Positions 5,638 through 11,765 of a stretch of DNA of 22,298 bases are shown here, in pieces. The DNA comes from a virus. The DNA lies in IMG/VR virus record IMGVR_UViG_3300042691_017633, positions 1 to 22,298 of that record. One strand, given 5' to 3'. The translations under genes and the position numbers were made by a program. Each line of letters begins with the position of its first letter. Positions within the stretch are counted from its first letter, which is position 1. The notes below the pieces were generated by a model. It saw only the letters and a list, made by a program, of their open reading frames with translations. It had not been told where the DNA came from and did not search any database.

Positions 5638-5760
5638 GGCTAACGGCTTGCGTTACCTGCCGCCGACTTTGGCAAGTAACTCTCGAATAAAATTTACAAA
5701 CATAGCAAGGCGCACTAGCATACCCGCGCCGAAGGCGGTCAGGTGCGCGCTTTGTTCGGC
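5638..5760 (-). repeat. attC: attC-like integron recombination site C (more degenerate)
   Basis: On the minus strand the R'' box GCCGAAC (5760-5754) faces the R' box GTTAGCC (5644-5638), with five of seven positions pairing. The L'' arm 5750-5734 reads GCGC-G-CACCTG-A-CCGCC, and the L' arm 5650-5664 complements GCGT-TACCTG-CCGCC. The extrahelical G and A are again six pairs apart. The 3' core CGCAAGCCGTTAG differs from sites A and B at one position. An alternative local hairpin exists: 5652-5661 with 5671-5680, ten bp with one G-T pair. The stop codon of the unknown 120-aa gene lies inside. Confidence 0.8.
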
Positions 5761-6015
5761 GGCACTTCTGACAAACTGATACCGCCTTATGAGATTACGT
5801 TCATCTTCGCCAAAACCAATCCATGACGCAGGCTTTATGCACAAGACTTCAAGCGTTCCCCACTCAAAATCAATGTTGGTTATAACCTGCTCATCATCGC
5901 CAGCGCGAGTAACAATATCGCCAACCGCAAAGGCTTGCTGAGAAAACGATAACTCAAACAAGCCTGGGTTATCTTCTTTCACGTTTGACGAATTTCCTGA
6001 TTGTAAAAGATTCAT
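5653..6015 (-). CDS. Unknown protein with small beta-barrel-like core, ending in attC-encoded tail
   Basis: 120 residues from the ATG at 6015; a TTG at 6039 would add eight residues but has no ribosome site. The core at residues 29-82 (FAVGDIVTRAGDDEQVI, then LEVLCIKP, and DERNLIRRYQFV) has the look of a KOW/SH3-type small barrel. Proteins with a VGDIVTR...NLxRRY pattern occur as short hypothetical proteins in phages and environmental DNA; that is from memory and not checked. Residues 86-120 (AEQSAHLTAFGAGML...KVGGR) are the translation of attC-like site C and so are probably not part of the fold. The function is unknown. Confidence 0.7.
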   Translation of the reverse strand: MNLLQSGNSSNVKEDNPGLFELSFSQQAFAVGDIVTRAGDDEQVITNIDFEWGTLEVLCIKPASWIGFGEDERNLIRRYQFVRSAAEQSAHLTAFGAGMLVRLAMFVNFIRELLAKVGGR

Positions 6016-6067
6016 TTTTTCTCGCTTCTTCGGTAGCAAGGAAGCCGCCGAACTAGCGGATATACAG

Positions 6068-6084
6068 ATTGTACACTATACAAT
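6068..6084. promoter_or_regulatory. Palindrome ATTGTA-N5-TACAAT, operator candidate
   Basis: Perfect 6-bp arms with a 5-base spacer cover the stop codon of the winged-helix gene and precede the next gene (start 6015). The flanking TACAG (6063-6067) and CTGTA (6086-6090) extend the symmetry with one extra base. The arm and spacer geometry equals that of the palindrome at 6284-6300, upstream of the same regulator gene, so both may be its binding sites. Confidence 0.5.
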
Positions 6085-6282
6085 CCTGTACCGATATTGC
6101 TTGCCGACGCGCTCTTTTATTGCGCGCCCTTCGCGCACAAGTTCGCTCAGATATTTTTGGACAGTTGACCTGCCAATGCGACCGAGCCACATGTCAAATA
6201 ATTCAAAGGTCGGGTAGGGCGTCAATCGTTCCTGACGCTCTTTCCAAATCTGGTACGCAGTGTCTTTTGTGATTTTATTCAT
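6076..6282 (-). CDS. Small winged-helix DNA-binding protein
   Basis: 68 residues. Residues about 8-60 fit a winged helix: TAYQIWKERQERLTPYPTF, then a recognition-helix candidate RSTVQKYLSELVREGRAI at 38-55, then a wing KERVGKQYRYRIV. The pattern TVQKYLSELVREG is typical of helix-turn-helix domains that recognise DNA with a small wing. It is likely a phage transcription regulator. It is flanked by palindromes with identical 6-5-6 geometry, one directly before its start codon, which suggests autoregulation. No ligand-binding domain is present. Confidence 0.8.
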   Translation of the reverse strand: MNKITKDTAYQIWKERQERLTPYPTFELFDMWLGRIGRSTVQKYLSELVREGRAIKERVGKQYRYRIV

Positions 6283-6283
6283 C

Positions 6284-6300
6284 TGGTATGATTTATACCA
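6284..6300. promoter_or_regulatory. Palindrome TGGTAT-N5-ATACCA, operator candidate
   Basis: It has perfect 6-bp arms with a 5-base spacer and ends 2 bases before the start codon of the winged-helix gene. On the minus strand it contains TATAAA, so a -10 element and operator could coincide. The gene has no clear Shine-Dalgarno sequence in this short gap, so the site may also influence initiation on the mRNA. Confidence 0.5.
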
Positions 6301-6303
6301 TCA

Positions 6304-6552
6304 TTAAAGTTTTATGTCAAGATTCAATTTCGGCACACGCTCGCCAGCAATCGCTTTGTCATAGCAAGCGCGTGTATTTGACTTTGGATAAGCGCCTGAA
6401 TTGCGCCAATCCCTATACATGACAATCCGTTTCACCCTCGCCCAAAAGCGCGGGACTTCGGACAACCGCAAGCCGATAAACATGTGATGCGCCGCAAATT
6501 CGTTCTTGGCAAATTTGCGTTTTACCATCCATTGATTTATGTCTTTATTCAT
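6304..6552 (-). CDS. Unknown 82-residue basic protein
   Basis: It starts at the ATG at 6552 because GGGAG lies 8 bases upstream; an ATG at 6567 in the same frame lacks a ribosome site. The sequence is basic and aromatic (WMVKRKFAKNEFAAHHMFIGLRLSEVPRFWARVKRIVMYRDW), followed by AYPKSNTRACYDKAIAGE. It may bind nucleic acid, but no family is recognised. It follows the helicase gene after an 98-base gap in which I see no other gene. Confidence 0.7.
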   Translation of the reverse strand: MNKDINQWMVKRKFAKNEFAAHHMFIGLRLSEVPRFWARVKRIVMYRDWRNSGAYPKSNTRACYDKAIAGERVPKLNLDIKL

Positions 6553-6650
6553 TCCCAAAACTCCCATAACGATTTGACGAGTAATAGATTGCTACGCTTT
6601 GCGCGCCGACACCATGATTCATATATGGCGGTGGGGGTGAGGGTCATTCT

Positions 6651-7955
6651 CTATTCGCTTTCTGCGGCAAAGCCGCGCATAAGATTTTCAAATCTTGTAA
6701 ACTCTTTTCTGAATATCACATCCACGCCACCGGTTGCGCCGTTGCGATGTTTGGCTGTAATCAATTCAACTGATGAACTTTTTTCATCCGCCTTATGAAT
6801 AAAAATAATATTGTCGCAGTCTTGCTCAATCGCTCCGCTCTCGCGTAAATCACTCAGTACTGGACGCTTCTCGCTTCTCTGCTCAATCGCTCTTGATAAT
6901 TGCGCGCCCGCAATAACAGGCACATTAAATTCTTTTGCCATTGCCTTCAATCCACGCGACACGCTCGCTACTTCCGCCTCGCGTGTTTGATACTTTCCGT
7001 CCGCCCCTTGTAATTGTAAATAATCCACTACAATAAAATCAATGCGCCCATGTTTGGCGCTCTCACGAATATAATTCTGCCTGATGCCATTTACGGTAAT
7101 GGACGGCATGTCATTAAAATGCAGTGGCATTTTTTCCATATCCTCAACAACCGCATTTATTTTTATCCATTCATCGCGCGTGAGTTTACCTGTAATCAAT
7201 GCGCCGTATGATATACCGGTCTCCATGCTAATCAAGCGCATAATGACCTGCTCGTTACTCATTTCAAGACTTTCAAATAATCCCCGTTTGTTTTTATCAG
7301 CGGCATATTTGGCAATGGATAACATCAGCGAAGTTTTTCCGGTTCCTGGTCTCCCTGCTATCACTGTTAAATCCGACGGTAAAAAACCGCCATAAAATAA
7401 TTTATCCAAATCATATAAACCGGTTGGCAAAAAGTCGGCGCGCCCGTTGCTTATTTTGTCATAGGCGCTTGACAGCCCGTCTGACATAGTAACCGTGTGA
7501 GCGTCAAGATTATTATTCGGCGTTCGTATGTCGGTTAATCGGCGGATAATGTCCGCGCGCATTGTCCAAGAGTCGCGCCCATTACTTCCCCACGTTGCCA
7601 ACAACCCGCCCGCCTCAACCATGTGACGCTTCGCAGAATAATCTAGTACTTTTGCCGCGTAACTCTCCGGCGCATCACCCCTAAAATTTTCTCTTACCCT
7701 CTGCAACGCCAACCGCCCACCCCATTCATCAAGATGATTATGTCGTTCCAGTTCGTCGCCAACCGTAACGGTATCAATAGTCATTCCATTATCGCGCAAT
7801 GCCAGCATTGACTCATAACACCAACGCGCTTTTACAAGCCATATATCATCAGGTACGATAATCTCTTTTACATAATCCAACTTGGACGGGTCTTTGAGTA
7901 ACGCGCCGATTAAATTTAATTCTTGCTCTTGCGCCAGTTCGCGTGAATCAGCCAT
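6651..7955 (-). CDS. dnaB: DnaB-type replicative DNA helicase
   Basis: 434 residues, close to the usual length of 430-470. Residues 1-110 are the N-terminal DnaB domain (QELNLIGALLKDPSKL...). The RecA-like motor follows, with Walker A GRPGTGKTS at 201-209, Walker B FIVVDYLQLQ at 307-316 (D311), the H3 segment SRGLKAMAKEFNVPVIAGAQLSR at 333-355, and SDLRESGAIEQDCDNI at 368-383 with the R370 finger-region pattern. The hexamer unwinds DNA at the phage replication fork. It overlaps the upstream small gene by 8 bases and has GGGAG 7 bases before its ATG. The upstream neighbour but one is a DnaD-type initiator, a standard phage replication pair. One odd feature is LFESLEMS where LFFSLEMS is usual (F to E). 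Confidence 0.96.
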   Translation of the reverse strand: MADSRELAQEQELNLIGALLKDPSKLDYVKEIIVPDDIWLVKARWCYESMLALRDNGMTIDTVTVGDELERHNHLDEWGGRLALQRVRENFRGDAPESYAAKVLDYSAKRHMVEAGGLLATWGSNGRDSWTMRADIIRRLTDIRTPNNNLDAHTVTMSDGLSSAYDKISNGRADFLPTGLYDLDKLFYGGFLPSDLTVIAGRPGTGKTSLMLSIAKYAADKNKRGLFESLEMSNEQVIMRLISMETGISYGALITGKLTRDEWIKINAVVEDMEKMPLHFNDMPSITVNGIRQNYIRESAKHGRIDFIVVDYLQLQGADGKYQTREAEVASVSRGLKAMAKEFNVPVIAGAQLSRAIEQRSEKRPVLSDLRESGAIEQDCDNIIFIHKADEKSSSVELITAKHRNGATGGVDVIFRKEFTRFENLMRGFAAESE

Positions 7956-8169
7956 GATACCATCTCCCTATAATGTAGTCTGCTATTGCGTCAATATCTG
8001 TTTTTAATGGCTTGACAGTCGCCGTCTTTTCAAGCCGTTCCAGTTCGTCAATATACGCGCTCACCAATTCCGCCGCCTCCGCTACGTCGCGCTCGGTAGT
8101 CTGATACCCATCTGATAATACGCGATCAATTAATTCATGCTTGCGTTTGGTGATTTGTGTCATGTTCAT
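7948..8169 (-). CDS. Small helical protein between initiator and helicase
   Basis: 73 residues, strongly helical and charged (KRKHELIDRVLSDGYQTTERDVAEAAELVSAYIDELERLEKTA), then DIDAIADYIIGRWYHG. It overlaps the upstream initiator gene by ATGA and the helicase by 8 bases, so the three are co-translated. The position is where helicase loaders or accessory factors occur, but at 73 residues it lacks an ATPase domain. I do not assign a function. Confidence 0.75.
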   Translation of the reverse strand: MNMTQITKRKHELIDRVLSDGYQTTERDVAEAAELVSAYIDELERLEKTATVKPLKTDIDAIADYIIGRWYHG

Positions 8170-8957
8170 TTTTTAGCCTTTGGGTTGGGAACAAAATCTA
8201 ATCCTTCGCGCGGGTCAACGTAGCGCTTATATTCTGGTCGTTCCTCGTCTGTCTTGCGATACATTTTACCCGCTTCATACTCAGGATAACCCGTATCAAT
8301 AAAGGCTTGCGGGTTCTCCCTGATTTTTTTATTGCTAAACGCCTTATACTTTCCTTCCCCTTCGCGCCATTTGACATAATCGCTAAACCACCCCGCTGGC
8401 GCTTGACTGATTATCCACCGTGTAAATTTATCCCACACAGTATTTGACCGCCACGGCAATTGACCAAACCCAAAAGTGCGCTCAAAATCGTGTAACGCTT
8501 CATCCGTGTTATCGGTATCTTTTACGGTGACGGTTTCTCCGTGTGCGATTTTCCATTCAAGCGGCATAGTTTCTCTATGTGTAGTCTCTGATTCATTTAA
8601 AGAGGATACCAATTTGGGGTCATCGAGTACCTCCAATTTGGGGTAGTCGATCCTGTAATATTTGGTACGGTCGTACCTGCTTTTCATTGGCTGAATTGAT
8701 ATTAATAACCCCATATCTTCAAGACTGGCAAACGTTCGTTGTACTGTGTTCTCGCTCCAAAAGGGAAAGTTATTCTCCCGCCATTCTGCGTATGTATTCC
8801 ATACCCACTTGAATCCATCCTGTTCGTAGCCTTTGTTTTTTGTGTTCGTTATCCAATAGTGGACTTGTTGCAACACAATTGCTTCGTTCAATCCAATGGC
8901 TACCGCTAATGACGGCTGAAATGTTAGCGGCGATTCGTTGATTAGTAACTTACTCAT
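8166..8957 (-). CDS. DnaD-type phage replication initiator (replisome organiser)
   Basis: 263 residues from the ATG at 8957. This start is chosen because MSKLLINESPLTFQPSLAVAIGLNEAIVLQQVHYWI is the characteristic opening of phage replisome-organiser proteins, and AGAGG lies 9 bases before it. A start at 9092 would add 45 atypical residues. Residues 1-125 form a winged-helix DNA-binding domain (SENTVQRTFASLEDMGLLIS is the recognition region). Residues about 175-245 (LHDFERTFGFGQLPW...WFSDYVKW...NKKIRENPQAFID) resemble the DnaD-like helical C-terminal domain. It should bind the phage origin and load the helicase encoded just downstream. Iterated origin sequences inside the gene are not obvious by eye. 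Confidence 0.82.
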   Translation of the reverse strand: MSKLLINESPLTFQPSLAVAIGLNEAIVLQQVHYWITNTKNKGYEQDGFKWVWNTYAEWRENNFPFWSENTVQRTFASLEDMGLLISIQPMKSRYDRTKYYRIDYPKLEVLDDPKLVSSLNESETTHRETMPLEWKIAHGETVTVKDTDNTDEALHDFERTFGFGQLPWRSNTVWDKFTRWIISQAPAGWFSDYVKWREGEGKYKAFSNKKIRENPQAFIDTGYPEYEAGKMYRKTDEERPEYKRYVDPREGLDFVPNPKAKK

Positions 8958-9049
8958 AACAAAAAACCTCTTTTCTGGAGTCTTGCGCCTTGTCACGGTT
9001 GCTATGTACGGCTTAGCAAAGGCAACAAAACGCCAGAAAAAAGGCTTTT

Positions 9050-9060
9050 TGTACCGTACA
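9050..9060. promoter_or_regulatory. Palindrome TGTAC-N-GTACA in the leader of the initiator gene
   Basis: A perfect 5-bp inverted repeat around one base lies in the 141-base gap between 8957 and 9099. TGTACGG recurs on the plus strand at 9005-9011. The gap also contains CGGG/CCCG half-sites at about 9065-9080. These could be an operator for replication genes or part of the origin. There is no gene in this gap. Confidence 0.35.
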
Positions 9061-9097
9061 TTATCGGGTCGTGACTCCCGTTTAGTTGTCAACGCTC

Positions 9098-9106
9098 ATT
9101 ATATCA
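9098..9106 (-). promoter_or_regulatory. Extended -10-like element TGATATAAT (copy 3), candidate replication promoter
   Basis: It is identical to the 9-mers at 1009-1017 and 779-787. It overlaps the stop codon of the 9099-9377 gene and lies about 140 bases before the replication initiator start, giving a leader of about 130 bases. No good -35 is present. A TTGACA at 9092-9087 lies downstream of it, but has no -10 at proper spacing. Confidence 0.5.
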
Positions 9107-9377
9107 CAGATTCGCTAAGTCTATCCATGTACTCTGAAATATCTTCGCCGTCGTCACTGTACCAATCACACCATTCGCCATCCTCAAATACTTCCAACCC
9201 TGACACATTGCTATAATCATCCTTGATGTTTTCCTCATACTGGAAGTTATCATAATCCCATAAGATATTTAAGATTATGATTGCTACCTCAGGGTTAGGA
9301 ACCGGCACGATAAACGGCTTGCCTGGAACTTGTGGAATATGCCACACTCTCAAATCACCTTCGTTGTTCTTATTCAT
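9099..9377 (-). CDS. Small phage protein of the WHIPQVPGKPF family, unknown (sometimes labelled superinfection exclusion)
   Basis: 92 residues, very acidic in the second half. The pattern LRVWHIPQVPGKPFIVPV at 9-26, then LWDYDNFQYEENIKDDYSN, LEVFEDGEWCDWYSDDGEDI, is one I recognise from short conserved proteins in many phages. These carry the label superinfection exclusion protein in some annotations, a label I cannot verify. There is no signal peptide or membrane segment, so a membrane-based exclusion mechanism is not evident. AAAGGATG lies before the ATG, which overlaps the upstream stop (ATGA). The sequence is well conserved in pattern, so the gene itself is near certain. Confidence 0.82.
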   Translation of the reverse strand: MNKNNEGDLRVWHIPQVPGKPFIVPVPNPEVAIIILNILWDYDNFQYEENIKDDYSNVSGLEVFEDGEWCDWYSDDGEDISEYMDRLSESVI

Positions 9378-9679
9378 TCTGTCATCCTTTCTTTTACTTT
9401 CTTAATTACATACGTCCAGTAATTCGAGAAGCGCTCCATCCAACGCTGACGATCATTGCTTGGATAGTATCCCAACTCAATCATCCGGTACAATAACATC
9501 GCCGCCTGCAAGCGCCCGAAGTTTTGCCCGCCCAAATCTTTGACGCGCCGCTCAATCTGGTCAAGCATTGAGTCCAGCCAAATCTCGCGCTGTTCATCGC
9601 CGCGCACAAACTCACGCTGTAAAAATTCTAAACACTCGCCCTCTAACATCGGGCGCAGGGGTTGGTAATATGACTGCAT
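9374..9679 (-). CDS. Unknown 101-residue helical protein
   Basis: It is charged and helical (LEGECLEFLQREFVRGDEQREIWLDSMLDQIERRVKDLGG, then RLQAAMLLYRMIELGYYPS). Its start codon shares one base with the stop of the pentapeptide gene (TAATG), and its stop overlaps the next start, so it belongs to the same transcript. It is not recognised. The helix pattern suggests a small DNA- or protein-binding adaptor. Confidence 0.75.
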   Translation of the reverse strand: MQSYYQPLRPMLEGECLEFLQREFVRGDEQREIWLDSMLDQIERRVKDLGGQNFGRLQAAMLLYRMIELGYYPSNDRQRWMERFSNYWTYVIKKVKERMTE

Positions 9680-10425
9680 TATGTCACCTCTCTAACCTGC
9701 AACGCCCGCGCGCACCGCGCCTTGCCGGTTGTGTTGTATGGCACAACGATACCAGCCGCATCTTCCCACGGCACGAGCAATTCAAAATAACGAGCGTCTG
9801 GATAATTATTTCTTACCCATTCAAGCGTGCCGATATTTACGCCGCATCCACAATCATCTTGACGGTTTGGATTAACAACCTCTTCCAGCCACTCTCCAAT
9901 AACGCCAAGTTTCCAGTATGACGGGGCGCTGTAACTCGTGTTGCCAATGGCTTTGTATACGATGTATCCAAGTTCATTGTGCAGAAAATTTTCTTTCATC
10001 CATTTTGCCGCATCTCTCAAACCCTGCGCGCCGCTCAAGTTCGCGCCGCGCAAGTCTGCGCCGCGCAAGTCTGCGCCGCGCAAGTCTGCGCCGCGCAAGT
10101 CCGCGCCGCTCAAGTCCGCGCCGCTCAAGTTTGCGACGCCCAAGTCCGCGCCGCTCAAGTCCGCGCCGCGCAAGTTCGCGCTGCCCAAGTTCGCGCCGCC
10201 CAAGTCCGCGCCGCTCAAGTTCGCGCCGCGCAAGTCCGCGCCGCTCAAGTTCGCGCCGCTCAAGTTCGCGCCGCTCAAGTTTGCGACGCTCAAGTCCGCG
10301 CCGCTCAAGTCCGCGCCGCTCAAGTCCGCAACGCTCAAGTCCGCAACTTGCTTTTTGTTGTATTCCAGCCACTCAATAACGGTCTTGCCGTTGTGTACAA
10401 TATTTTTAGGTTCTCGCAGTTTCAT
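9679..10425 (-). CDS. Pentapeptide-repeat protein with C-terminal globular domain (DUF5758-like)
   Basis: 248 residues. An N-terminal 26-residue lead-in ([11 protein letters not shown]) precedes 21 uninterrupted pentapeptides of A(D/N)LxX type at residues 27-131 ([15 protein letters not shown]), which build a right-handed quadrilateral beta-helix about five turns long. Residues 132-248 form a separate domain ([10 protein letters not shown] near 152, [24 protein letters not shown], then [10 protein letters not shown]) that resembles the DUF5758 domain often attached to phage pentapeptide repeats; this is from memory. Some pentapeptide proteins mimic DNA and inhibit gyrase. Whether this one does is unknown. 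The ribosome site is weak (GAAAGAAG), and the hairpin at 10447-10482 lies just upstream of the start, so translation may be limited. Confidence 0.9.
   Translation of the reverse strand: MKLREPKNIVHNGKTVIEWLEYNKKQVADLSVADLSGADLSGADLSVANLSGANLSGANLSGADLRGANLSGADLGGANLGSANLRGADLSGADLGVANLSGADLSGADLRGADLRGADLRGADLRGANLSGAQGLRDAAKWMKENFLHNELGYIVYKAIGNTSYSAPSYWKLGVIGEWLEEVVNPNRQDDCGCGVNIGTLEWVRNNYPDARYFELLVPWEDAAGIVVPYNTTGKARCARALQVREVT
10033..10347 (-). repeat. 21 tandem 15-bp units encoding pentapeptides
   Basis: Unit consensus on the plus strand is CGCGCCGCTCAAGTC with frequent variants (GCGC or GCCC for CGCT, TTC or TCC before CGC). The array is exactly 315 bp, 21 units, with no frame break. 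Because the unit is a multiple of three and lacks stops in most frames, long spurious frames appear on both strands across it. Confidence 0.95.
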
Positions 10426-10446
10426 GATTGCTTCTTTCGTTTTATT

Positions 10447-10482
10447 CCCGCCCCGCGCGGAGGAGAAGAGACGCGGGGCGGG
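10447..10482 (-). other. Perfect 11-bp GC hairpin before the pentapeptide gene
   Basis: CCCGCCCCGCG (10447-10457) is the exact reverse complement of 10472-10482, with a 14-base loop. It fills the gap between the ssDNA-binding-like gene and the pentapeptide gene. No T-tract follows on the minus strand, so it is not a typical intrinsic terminator. The 12-mer CGCGGGGCGGGA of its arm recurs at 2310-2321, and an 11-base version is in the hairpin at 11106-11130. Confidence 0.75.
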
Positions 10483-10493
10483 ATGGGGGAGGG

Positions 10494-11072
10494 TTATTGA
10501 CCGAATGGAAAATCGTCCTCATTCGGGAGCGGGGCTTCATCATCAACACTTTTCGCTTGCGATTGTTTTTCGATAACCCACTTTGGCGGGGCTTCGTCTT
10601 GTTTGCGAACGGGGGTTAGTTTCTCCATGCCTTTGGTTGGCGGGAGAATGGCGGACACATTCGCAAACATTTTGCTGGCGTCCTTAAACCCCTGCTGGTG
10701 TGTAACTCCAATCAGGCAGTTAATCCCGTACAGTTGTTCGACATTGAATCCGGCTTTGATTTCGTCCGCTGTAAACGCCTTGCCGCGCCACGATTCCAAA
10801 TCCTTTTTCAGGGCGGCATTTTCATACAGTGAGAGAGTGTAAGTCTTGGAGAGCATGTAAGGCTTGCCGTGATATTCATTCTCAGGCGCGTTAATCAGTT
10901 CGGCAAGTTCCCATGCAATCACAATCTTGTGGCGCAATTTCGTTTCCCCGTTGTAGGTTGATTCTTGCATCCCTAAATCCCACACGCCACAACAAACGGC
11001 TTGCACGGTTCCGGCTTCGGGTAACGGGATATGATCAAATTCTTTTTCACTGGCTTTCGCAATAATGGACAT
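10494..11072 (-). CDS. Phage ssDNA-binding-like replication/recombination protein
   Basis: 192 residues. The body matches a widespread phage family with an OB-fold-like core. It opens with [23 protein letters not shown], continues with [52 protein letters not shown], and ends with [23 protein letters not shown]. The tail is acidic and ends [15 protein letters not shown], the acidic DDxPF-type tip by which SSB proteins recruit partners. It likely coats single-stranded DNA during phage replication. I infer this from pattern and place in the early operon; another reading is an unknown replication accessory. AAGGA lies 8 bases before the ATG. Confidence 0.78.
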   Translation of the reverse strand: MSIIAKASEKEFDHIPLPEAGTVQAVCCGVWDLGMQESTYNGETKLRHKIVIAWELAELINAPENEYHGKPYMLSKTYTLSLYENAALKKDLESWRGKAFTADEIKAGFNVEQLYGINCLIGVTHQQGFKDASKMFANVSAILPPTKGMEKLTPVRKQDEAPPKWVIEKQSQAKSVDDEAPLPNEDDFPFGQ

Positions 11073-11105
11073 TGCATTTTCCTTTTCTGTGATTTTCGAT
11101 TGTAT

Positions 11106-11130
11106 CCCCTCCCACTATCGCGGGGCGGGG
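11106..11130 (-). other. GC-rich hairpin before the ssDNA-binding-like gene
   Basis: CCCC (11106-11109) pairs with GGGG (11127-11130), and CCC (11111-11113) pairs with GGG (11123-11125), across one mismatch. The loop is 9 bases. It lies in the 86-base gap before the start at 11072, 34 bases from the ATG. It shares the CGCGGGGCGGG core with the hairpin at 10447-10482. Confidence 0.55.
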
Positions 11131-11158
11131 CGTTGCGGGTCGCCTTGCTACGGCAGGG

Positions 11159-11623
11159 TTAGCGGTTTATTTCAACCTCCTGCGCCCCAAAATAATCCAT
11201 GTAATCCTGTGCATTGTCACTGTGAAAGTTGGCAAAAGATTTACATACTATCATTTTTCCGACAATACCTTTTTTTGTTCGTGGCTTACGCGGGATTTTT
11301 TCGCCGCGTTGTACTGGCGATAAATCCACCTCACCATACGCCGCGTTGACCTGTACCTCGGTCGCCTGCCAGTCAAGTGACGTATTGATAATGTGTAATG
11401 GGTCGGTCGCGCATAGGACTAACGCATCGTGTAATGCCCGCGCCTCCGTGTCGCTCAATTCCCCGTAGACTTCGCAAACAACCTGAGCCGCAAGCCATTC
11501 CTGATAGTCATCGGATTGGCTATGTTCGCATCCATGTGTCAGCCTGATATTACATACCGGACAAATACCGATTGCATAATCATTCGGGGTTATGGTTGCA
11601 AGGTAATTGTATCTGCGTGGCAT
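11159..11623 (-). CDS. Unknown 154-residue protein with N-terminal CxxC
   Basis: Residues 20-32 hold ICPVCNIRLTHGCEH, which could bind one zinc ion. The middle is acidic and helical (SDDYQEWLAAQVVCEVYGELSDTEARALHDAL). A basic linker (GEKIPRKPRTKKG) precedes a short C-terminal part. GAGG lies 5 bases before the ATG. No family is recognised. It is in the early operon just before the ssDNA-binding-like gene, so a replication or host-takeover role is plausible but unproven. Confidence 0.75.
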   Translation of the reverse strand: MPRRYNYLATITPNDYAIGICPVCNIRLTHGCEHSQSDDYQEWLAAQVVCEVYGELSDTEARALHDALVLCATDPLHIINTSLDWQATEVQVNAAYGEVDLSPVQRGEKIPRKPRTKKGIVGKMIVCKSFANFHSDNAQDYMDYFGAQEVEINR

Positions 11624-11659
11624 ATATCCTCAATTCTGTTTGATTGTCGTTTTGATTGT

Positions 11660-11709
11660 CCTCCCCGCCGCTCGCTTCCAAGCGCATTTACACTGTTACG
11701 GCGGGGAGG
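11660..11709 (-). other. Perfect 11-bp inverted repeat with internal hairpin
   Basis: CCTCCCCGCCG (11660-11670) is the exact reverse complement of 11699-11709. Inside the loop CGCT (11673-11676) pairs with AGCG (11681-11684). It lies in the 178-base gap before the gene that starts at 11623. There is no gene in this gap, only this structure and the hairpin at 11766-11784. After the stem the minus strand carries ACAATCAAA twice, not a T-tract. Confidence 0.75.
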
Positions 11710-11765
11710 TTGTGTCTGTGTATCAGCGACCTAGTGCAAGACCACATCTCAGACGTTTTGATTCT

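Noticed and set aside
9087-9092. TTGACA as a -35 box for the replication genes
   Set aside because: The nearest TAAT-like -10 (TAATGT) is 23 bases away, and the 16-18 spacing has no match.
10033-10347. CRISPR array
   Set aside because: Units are contiguous 15-bp repeats without spacers and encode a clear pentapeptide fold.
9918-10576. Long open frames on the plus strand and a third minus frame across the pentapeptide repeats
   Set aside because: They result from the 15-bp tandem repeat, which keeps several frames open. They give low-complexity Arg/Ser, Ala/Gln/Val or Lys/Pro/Ala repeats with no ribosome site.
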